This document shows positions 8,561-15,639 of a stretch of 15,639 nucleotides of DNA, piece by piece. This DNA comes from Marinilabiliaceae bacterium UBA5213 (GTDB lineage: Bacteria > Bacteroidota > Bacteroidia > Bacteroidales > Marinilabiliaceae): positions 1 to 15,639 of the forward strand of contig DHVH01000272.1 in assembly GCA_002412555.1 (NCBI GenBank), given 5' to 3'. Below the pieces are notes generated by a model. That model saw only the letters and a program-made list of their open reading frames with translations, was not told the DNA's origin and did no database searches. The first letter of the stretch is position 1. Every line of letters begins with the position of its first letter. A program made the position numbers and the translations under genes.

Positions 8561-9829
8561 ATGGACAATCAAAGTAGAAGATCTTTTTTGAAGAAAGGGC
8601 TAATTGCAGGGAGTGTTATGTTGGCGCCTGGTACCTTGCTGAATATGACAAACGCGCAAAGCCTTTCGCAAAAAGAGAAAGTGAGGATAGGGGTGGTTGG
8701 ACCAGGGTCACGTGGTGCTCATTTGATCAGGCTGATTAATTCGGTGCGTGAAAAGGAGAACATTGAAGTGGTGGCCATTTGCGATATTTATGAGCCGAGC
8801 ATCAAGCATGCCTTAAGTTTAGTGCCCGATGCTAAGGTCTTTCGGGATTACCGGTCCATGCTCGAAATGAAGGATTTACATGCCATTATTGTGGCAACGC
8901 CATTGCATGAGCATGCCAAGTCTACGGTAGATGCCTTAAACAATGGTATCCATGTATTTTGTGAAAAGGCCATGGCCTTAACCCTCGATGATACTTACGC
9001 CATGGCTGAGGCACATTTCCGTACCGGGAATATCCTTCATATTGGTCACCAGCGCTTGTTTGATCCCAAATTTTTAAAAGGGATGAACCGCATTCATAAT
9101 GGTGATTTGGGTATTGTTACCCAAATCAGGGCCTATTGGCATCGAAACAACAACTGGCGTCGTCCGGTGCCTGCCGACAACCCGGAACTGGAGCGTTTTA
9201 TCAACTGGCGATTATACCGTGAGTATTCTTTGGGCTTGATGACAGAATTGGCATCCCACCATATCCAGGTGGCCAATTGGGCCAAAAAGTCTTTGCCCGT
9301 TGCAGTGCGCGGAGCTGGCAGTATCAGTTATTGGAAAGACGGTCGGGAAGTGGAGGACAATGTAGCCCTTATCTATTCCTATGCTGATGGTACACAGTTC
9401 ATTTATGACTCGATGATTCAGAACAAAAAGTATGGTTTGGAGGTTCAGGTTATGGGCGACAAAGGAACCATCGAGCTGGAATCCAATCGCCTTTTTAAAG
9501 AAGAGCCGCCAACTCCACCAAAACCCGCTGGCATCGTGCAATTGATTCAGAACATCAATGAGGGTGTTTTTGGTGCCGTATCTATTGGTAGTTCTTCATG
9601 GGATGCTGAGTTGGCTAGCACTTATACGGGCGATCCCGTGGTGGCAAATGACACCACCGACGGCACGCTGGAGCAGTTAATAGCTTTTGCGGATTCTGTG
9701 AGAGAAGGAAAGCCTGTACCCGGCCTATTTGAACAGGGTTATTATGGTTCGGTATGGACCCTTCTGGGTCAGGAAGCCATAGATACCGGCAAGGTAATTA
9801 CCATGCCCGAAAACCTATCCTTGTTTTAA
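8561..9829 (+). CDS. Second Tat-exported Gfo/Idh/MocA family oxidoreductase
   Basis: NAD(P)-dependent oxidoreductase of the Gfo/Idh/MocA family, 422 residues, likely periplasmic. It begins with a twin-arginine signal (SRRSFLKK, Arg6-Arg7), a hydrophobic core and a plausible cleavage after Ala32 (TNA). The Rossmann loop is classical, G47-P-G49-S-R-G52. The family EKP is EKA here (135-137), keeping the Lys but not the Pro. Active-site histidines His233-His234 lie in SHHIQVANW. It differs clearly from the first oxidoreductase in loop, EKP motif and active site, so the two are not a recent duplication and probably handle different substrates or steps. It starts 13 bp after apbE and is followed 32 bp later by a small membrane protein gene. 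Exact substrate unknown. Confidence 0.93.
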   Translation: MDNQSRRSFLKKGLIAGSVMLAPGTLLNMTNAQSLSQKEKVRIGVVGPGSRGAHLIRLINSVREKENIEVVAICDIYEPSIKHALSLVPDAKVFRDYRSMLEMKDLHAIIVATPLHEHAKSTVDALNNGIHVFCEKAMALTLDDTYAMAEAHFRTGNILHIGHQRLFDPKFLKGMNRIHNGDLGIVTQIRAYWHRNNNWRRPVPADNPELERFINWRLYREYSLGLMTELASHHIQVANWAKKSLPVAVRGAGSISYWKDGREVEDNVALIYSYADGTQFIYDSMIQNKKYGLEVQVMGDKGTIELESNRLFKEEPPTPPKPAGIVQLIQNINEGVFGAVSIGSSSWDAELASTYTGDPVVANDTTDGTLEQLIAFADSVREGKPVPGLFEQGYYGSVWTLLGQEAIDTGKVITMPENLSLF

Positions 9830-9861
9830 GCAGCATTCCACAACCAACAAATCAACTATTT

Positions 9862-10095
9862 ATGAAGAATATCGTCATCCCATATACCGCCCTGAAGACA
9901 GAACTAAAATGGTTTGTCTCCATCTGGATTTTCTCCAATCTATTGAACGTTTTCGCCATCTTGTTTTACAACACCCAGTGGATAGAATTAATCACCTATC
10001 AACCCCTGATCATTTTTATCTCAGTGCTGTTATACCTTGTTGCCTCCCTTGTGCGCTTAATCATATACGGCATAAAAAAAAGGAGATCGCATTAG
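9862..10095 (+). CDS. Small two-helix membrane protein, unknown function
   Basis: I do not recognise this 77-residue protein. ATG 9862 was chosen because the frame upstream of it runs back into the preceding oxidoreductase gene. Two hydrophobic segments (about residues 17-37 and 48-69) are separated by a short polar turn. The N-terminal Lys residues and C-terminal KKRR suggest both ends face the cytoplasm. It follows the oxidoreductase by 32 bp on the same strand and is the last gene of the run, so it may anchor or assist the exported enzymes, though nothing in the sequence proves this. Its final codons (KKRRSH and stop) are written by the left arm and loop of a transcription terminator. Amphipathic antisense coincidence is a possible alternative, but the consistent membrane pattern and position favour a real gene. 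Confidence 0.68.
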   Translation: MKNIVIPYTALKTELKWFVSIWIFSNLLNVFAILFYNTQWIELITYQPLIIFISVLLYLVASLVRLIIYGIKKRRSH

Positions 10096-10106
10096 CGACC
10101 TCCTTT
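10072..10106 (-). terminator. Intrinsic terminator of katG, overlapping the convergent gene's 3' end
   Basis: Arms AAAGGAG-A-TCGC (10079-10090) and GCGA-C-CTCCTTT (10095-10106) pair as 4 plus 7 bp around one mismatch, with loop ATTA. Read on the - strand, the stem is followed by a T-run (complement of the A-run from 10074), as expected for an intrinsic terminator 40 bases after the katG stop. On the + strand no T-run follows, so effect there is weaker. The stop codon of the small membrane protein (10093-10095) lies in the loop and first stem base. Confidence 0.85.
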
Positions 10107-10146
10107 CAAAAATTGAATCAACTGTTGACTGATTTTGTGGTGGTGA

Positions 10147-12429
<2,283 letters not shown>

Positions 12430-12517
12430 TCAATTTTTGGTGTGATTTTTTCTTCTTTGGTTCAAAAAACAATCTAAGGAATTTCTATCATTTTAAAAAT
12501 CCAGAGCATGTCCTCCT

Positions 12518-13396
12518 TTACGGTTGTCTCAATATCTTTTTATAGGCTTCCAGGTTTTCGCTAACAAGCTCATTGGGTTCCGGTTCTTGAATATCGGTGT
12601 GTTTCGACATTTCCTCGTAGATGATTTTGGCAACGATGTATCGGGCCATTTGTTTATCGTCGGCAGGTATTACATACCAGGGTGCTTTTGGTATTGAGGT
12701 GTTATTGATAGCCTCTTCATAGTATTTTTGATAGTCGTCCCACAATGCTCGTTCAGAAATATCGTGGGGTGTGAACTTCCAAATTTTTTCCTTCTTTTCC
12801 AGACGCCGCAATAGGCGCTGTCGCTGCTCATCCTTGCTCAAATGCAAAAAGAATTTGAAAACGATGGTACCATTTTGAGTGATGTGCTTTTCAAAGTTTC
12901 GGATTTGGTCGTAGCGCTTTTCCCAAAAGTCTGCCGGGATATCCTCCACACCTTCGATGCCGGGAATGTTTTCATTGAGCAGAAAGTTTGGATTGACCCG
13001 CGTAACCAGTATGTTTTCATAATGACTTCGGTTAAAAACGGCATACTTACCTTTTGGGGGTAGCGCCACATAATGGCGCCATAAATAATCATATTGTAAC
13101 TCTATGCGAGAGGGCGATTTGAAGCTGTGAACCACAACGCCGCGTGGATTAAATTTGCTGAATACTTCTCTTATCAGGCTGTCCTTCCCCGAAGTATCCA
13201 TTCCCTGCAAGCACACCAAAACGCCATGTCTGTTGTGTGCATACATGGTGTCCTGCATCTTGCTCAATTTTTTACCCACCTCCTTTAAGGCCCTTTTCTT
13301 TTCTTTTTTTGTGGCGTCGGTTTCCAAACCAGTTGGAATTTTGTCGAGCTGTACACGGTCTTTTACTATGAACGACTGTGGATTTATCTCTTGCAT
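12518..13396 (-). CDS. ppk2: Polyphosphate kinase 2 family protein, class III-like
   Basis: Polyphosphate-dependent nucleotide phosphotransferase that uses polyphosphate to phosphorylate AMP or ADP, or the reverse; cytoplasmic. The 292 residues have the PPK2 P-loop fold: Walker A GMDTSGKD at 65-72, a Walker B-like FNRSHYE at 121-127, and a lid region rich in Arg and Lys (about 210-250, with RLLRRLEKKEKIWKF). The FNRSHYE form, rather than FDRSWYNR, and the length near 300 residues point to class III, whose studied members, such as one from Cytophaga hutchinsonii, act on both AMP and ADP. It is upstream of katG on the same strand and 205 bp downstream of the response regulator gene. Nucleotide preference cannot be read from the sequence with certainty. 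Confidence 0.93.
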   Translation of the reverse strand: MQEINPQSFIVKDRVQLDKIPTGLETDATKKEKKRALKEVGKKLSKMQDTMYAHNRHGVLVCLQGMDTSGKDSLIREVFSKFNPRGVVVHSFKSPSRIELQYDYLWRHYVALPPKGKYAVFNRSHYENILVTRVNPNFLLNENIPGIEGVEDIPADFWEKRYDQIRNFEKHITQNGTIVFKFFLHLSKDEQRQRLLRRLEKKEKIWKFTPHDISERALWDDYQKYYEEAINNTSIPKAPWYVIPADDKQMARYIVAKIIYEEMSKHTDIQEPEPNELVSENLEAYKKILRQP

Positions 13397-13601
13397 ATTC
13401 GTAAGAATTTAATCATGGCATTTTTGTCAGACTAACCCTCAAGATATGCAATTACAATTTAAAGTTCAAGTCGTGTGCTTTATTCATCAGTCTGGACCGT
13501 TTTATCCAATTAAATTAATGAGAAGTCTTTGAAAAGCCATTTGTTTTGACCGCTTCAATTTATGAATAAATTTGTTTGATGGACATGCCTTTATACAACC
13601 A
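13397..13601 (-). promoter_or_regulatory. Gap before ppk2 with candidate promoter
   Basis: This 205-bp AT-rich gap separates the response regulator stop from the ppk2 start. On the - strand, TTG (13469-13467), a 20-bp spacer and TATCTTGA (13446-13439) loosely match the Bacteroidota promoter pattern, with two mismatches in the -7 box; the untranslated leader would be about 35 bases. AATTTA/TAAATT around 13557-13572 is an AT-only inverted repeat too weak to call a terminator. Nothing else was recognised here. Confidence 0.28.
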
Positions 13602-14264
13602 TTATAACTTAGCCAGGCCATTGTTTAATGCGAACAAAACAAGATTAATTGAATTTTTGGAGTTGGTCTTTTCCAGTAGTTTGGATTTATGAGCCTCAAC
13701 AGTTTTAATACTTCGATGAATAGTGTTCGCAATTTCGCTTGTGGTTAAACCTTTACATAAATATTGCAAAACTTCCATTTCTCTCTCTGTTATTTCATTT
13801 GGATGGGTTTCAGGAGGTTTTATTTCTGAAGGGACTTTGATAAAATCGGTAACTATTTTTTGTAAAATTTCATTGGAAAAGTAATGTTCTCCTGCCAGTA
13901 CCGAAAAAATGGCCTTTTCAAGTTCCTCTTTACCGGCTGTTTTTAGAACAAAGCCCTTCGCACCTGCATTAACCATTTTAACGTAATCGTTTTTGTCACC
14001 TTGCATGGTCAATACTAGAATTTTCAAGTCCGGATTAAGGTTTTTGGCTCTTTCTGTAGCTTCAAACCCGTCCATTATTGGCATTTCAATATCCATTAAA
14101 ACAAGGTCCGGATCCTGGGTTTCTAAAAGCTTTAGAAAGCATTGGCCGTTATCTGCTTCGGAAATAACCTTTCCTATGTTTTCATTTTCAATTAGCAGCC
14201 TGATTCCTTCACGAAACAAGGTATGGTCATCTACAATAATTATTTTAGGTTTTTGTTCAAACAT
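13602..14264 (-). CDS. NarL/LuxR-family response regulator
   Basis: DNA-binding response regulator of 220 residues. The receiver domain (about 6-122) has the acidic pair Asp12-Asp13, phospho-acceptor Asp58 (LVLMDIEMP; codon at 14091-14093), the switch Thr in LVLTMQ, and Lys in FVLKTAG. A linker of about 35 residues leads to a LuxR-type helix-turn-helix (about 155-215), with the hallmark ITEREMEVLQYLCKG, SEIA and SIKTVEAHKSKL motifs. The upstream histidine kinase gene, 27 bp away on the same strand, carries the HisKA_3 domain that typically partners this class, so the two form a two-component system, probably co-transcribed. Targets are unknown; ppk2 and katG lie downstream on the same strand and are candidates by position only. 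Confidence 0.96.
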   Translation of the reverse strand: MFEQKPKIIIVDDHTLFREGIRLLIENENIGKVISEADNGQCFLKLLETQDPDLVLMDIEMPIMDGFEATERAKNLNPDLKILVLTMQGDKNDYVKMVNAGAKGFVLKTAGKEELEKAIFSVLAGEHYFSNEILQKIVTDFIKVPSEIKPPETHPNEITEREMEVLQYLCKGLTTSEIANTIHRSIKTVEAHKSKLLEKTNSKNSINLVLFALNNGLAKL

Positions 14265-14291
14265 ATGTCGTTTATTATGTAGGTAAGAAAA

Positions 14292-15639
14292 TCAATAATC
14301 AGTTAATGGCAATTCAATATAAATCATGGTCCCATAAGCGTAATTAGAGTCAATTTTAAAACTACCCCTGAGTGACTCTACCCTGCTCATTATATTGGAG
14401 AGACCAAGCCCCATGCCTGCAGCTACTTCTTTATCAAAATCGAAACCTATTCCATCATCAACATAGGAAAGCCCAATGACCTTTCTGTCAATAATATGAT
14501 TGGAAACAATATCAACCTTGTTTGCCTGAGCATATTTTATGGTGTTGTTGATCAATTCAGTGGTTATTCTGTACAAAGTAATTTCCAATATACTGTTGAT
14601 TCTGGCTTGGATATTTGAATCAAATGTAAATTTAACTTCCTGAGAAAGATTGAGATCACTGACAAAATTGCACATGGCTTTAACAAAACCTTCATTCATA
14701 ATGTATAAAGGACTCAATCCATGAGATACTTCCCGCACAGTTCTAATGGCTCTTTCTATGTTCAGAAGGCCTTTTTCAGTGAGGAGCTTTACCTTGTTCT
14801 TGTCCTTTGTCTCAACAAGCCATTGAAAATAGAGTTTAATGGTTGCTAATAATGGCCCAAGTCCATCATGGAGTTCCCTTGAATAGCGATTTCTCTCTGA
14901 TTCTTCTACTTCAATTGTATTAGTTATGAGTTTTCTTTTTGTTTCAACTTCTTCGGTCACATCTCTGTTTGATGCCCTGATTCCAATACAATGATCATTT
15001 TCAAATATCTGTCGGCATGTGTGCTGGATCCAACGAATATTTCCGTTTTTGGTAATAATTCTAAATTTTAAGTTGATGGGTTCATTCTTGTCTTTAACAA
15101 CCATTGAATTTCTTTTATGGTCTAGCCATAATATGCGGTCGTCCGAATAAATTATATCCTCTAGTAATTTTGGTTTGTTGTGGAATTCTTCCGGTTTATA
15201 ACCGGAAATGTTTTCAACGGAAGGAGATATGTAAATGAATTTACCTTCCATTGATATCCAGTATTCCCAATTAGAGTTGTATTTGGCAACGGTCCTGTAT
15301 TTTATTTCGCTGGCTTCAAGTTCCTGCATGGTTAATTTAAGCTGTGTTTGATCAAACATATACCCTCTAATTTCAATTAATTTGCCATAATCATCTCTGA
15401 TCAACACTCCGTAATCGTAGATCCACAACCAGGCGCCATCCTTTTTTTTAATTCGATAAGATAACTCGTATATCTCTTTGTGATTCGTGATGTGATATTG
15501 TATTGCTTTAGTTACTCTTTCAAAATCTTTAAGGTGAATAATTTCAGCGTACCTAAAATTTTTCAGCAACAATTCTTGACGTGAATATCCCAATATTTTC
15601 GTAACATTATTTGATACATACTTTAACGGCCAACCTGAA
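14292..15639 (-). CDS. PAS-PAS sensor histidine kinase (HisKA_3), 5' partial
   Basis: Sensor kinase of the NarX/DegS class that phosphorylates the adjacent response regulator. The frame stays open to the window edge beyond the TTG at 15593, and the residues there (KYVSNNVTKILGYS) are a typical PAS core, so the gene starts outside the window. Visible domains: a PAS/PAC (edge to about 15320, ending YELSYRIKKKDG and IRGYMFDQT); a second PAS/PAC (about 15310-14950, ISPSVENISGY and ASNRDVTEE); HisKA_3 with RELHDGLGP, phospho-acceptor His at 14868-14870; and an HATPase_c with ELINNTIKYA, DDGIGFD and GLGLSNIMSR. No membrane helix lies in the visible part, so it may sense a cytoplasmic signal unless an N-terminal sensor precedes it. 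Signal unknown. The region is more AT-rich than the genes to its left. Confidence 0.96.
   Translation of the reverse strand, partial: SGWPLKYVSNNVTKILGYSRQELLLKNFRYAEIIHLKDFERVTKAIQYHITNHKEIYELSYRIKKKDGAWLWIYDYGVLIRDDYGKLIEIRGYMFDQTQLKLTMQELEASEIKYRTVAKYNSNWEYWISMEGKFIYISPSVENISGYKPEEFHNKPKLLEDIIYSDDRILWLDHKRNSMVVKDKNEPINLKFRIITKNGNIRWIQHTCRQIFENDHCIGIRASNRDVTEEVETKRKLITNTIEVEESERNRYSRELHDGLGPLLATIKLYFQWLVETKDKNKVKLLTEKGLLNIERAIRTVREVSHGLSPLYIMNEGFVKAMCNFVSDLNLSQEVKFTFDSNIQARINSILEITLYRITTELINNTIKYAQANKVDIVSNHIIDRKVIGLSYVDDGIGFDFDKEVAAGMGLGLSNIMSRVESLRGSFKIDSNYAYGTMIYIELPLTDY

Noticed and set aside
9754..9861. Longer start for the small membrane protein, inside the preceding oxidoreductase gene
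   Set aside because: The extra 36 residues overlap a conserved enzyme's coding region out of frame and are polar, unlike the membrane protein that starts at ATG 9862.
15591..15593. TTG as the true start of the histidine kinase
   Set aside because: The frame continues to the window edge and the upstream residues complete a PAS core, so the gene is cut by the edge rather than starting here.

Overview
The window reads as chromosomal DNA of a Bacteroidota bacterium. Free-living Bacteroidia or Cytophagia are likely, but no closer assignment is possible from sequence alone. The pointers are a hybrid two-component sensor/regulator (HTCS), Tat-exported Gfo/Idh/MocA oxidoreductases, a Bacteroidota-type lipoprotein with an oxidoreductase-like domain, a class III PPK2, and the near absence of Shine-Dalgarno sequences.

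Left part (1-10095, + strand): a sugar-oxidation locus. It opens with an HTCS that is cut at its 5' end by the window edge. A 147-bp gap with a hairpin and short direct repeats follows, then a tight run of five genes: Tat-exported Gfo/Idh/MocA oxidoreductase (4106-5443); a lipoprotein fusing an oxidoreductase-like domain to a xylose-isomerase-like TIM barrel (5470-7638); an ApbE-type flavin transferase without a signal peptide (7663-8547); a second Tat-exported Gfo/Idh/MocA oxidoreductase (8561-9829); and a 77-residue two-helix membrane protein (9862-10095). Gaps within the run are 13-32 bp, so it is probably one operon controlled by the HTCS. The inferred job is extracytoplasmic oxidation of a carbohydrate followed by isomerase, epimerase or lyase chemistry. 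No transporter, SusC/SusD pair or glycoside hydrolase is in view, so the substrate is unknown.

Middle (10072-13396, - strand): catalase-peroxidase katG and, 94 bp upstream of it, a class III polyphosphate kinase 2. A hairpin with a U-tract on the - strand ends katG. It overlaps the last codons of the convergent small membrane protein gene, so the two transcription units meet here.

Right part (13602-15639, - strand): a two-component system of the NarL/DegU type. It consists of a PAS-PAS-HisKA_3 histidine kinase, cut at its 5' end by the window edge, and a LuxR-family response regulator 27 bp downstream. This part is visibly richer in A+T than the rest.

No tRNA, rRNA, CRISPR array or insertion sequence was recognised. 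The most unusual items are the lipoprotein/TIM-barrel fusion with its degenerate nucleotide-binding loop, and the mixed export routes of an operon that also encodes a cytoplasmic ApbE.
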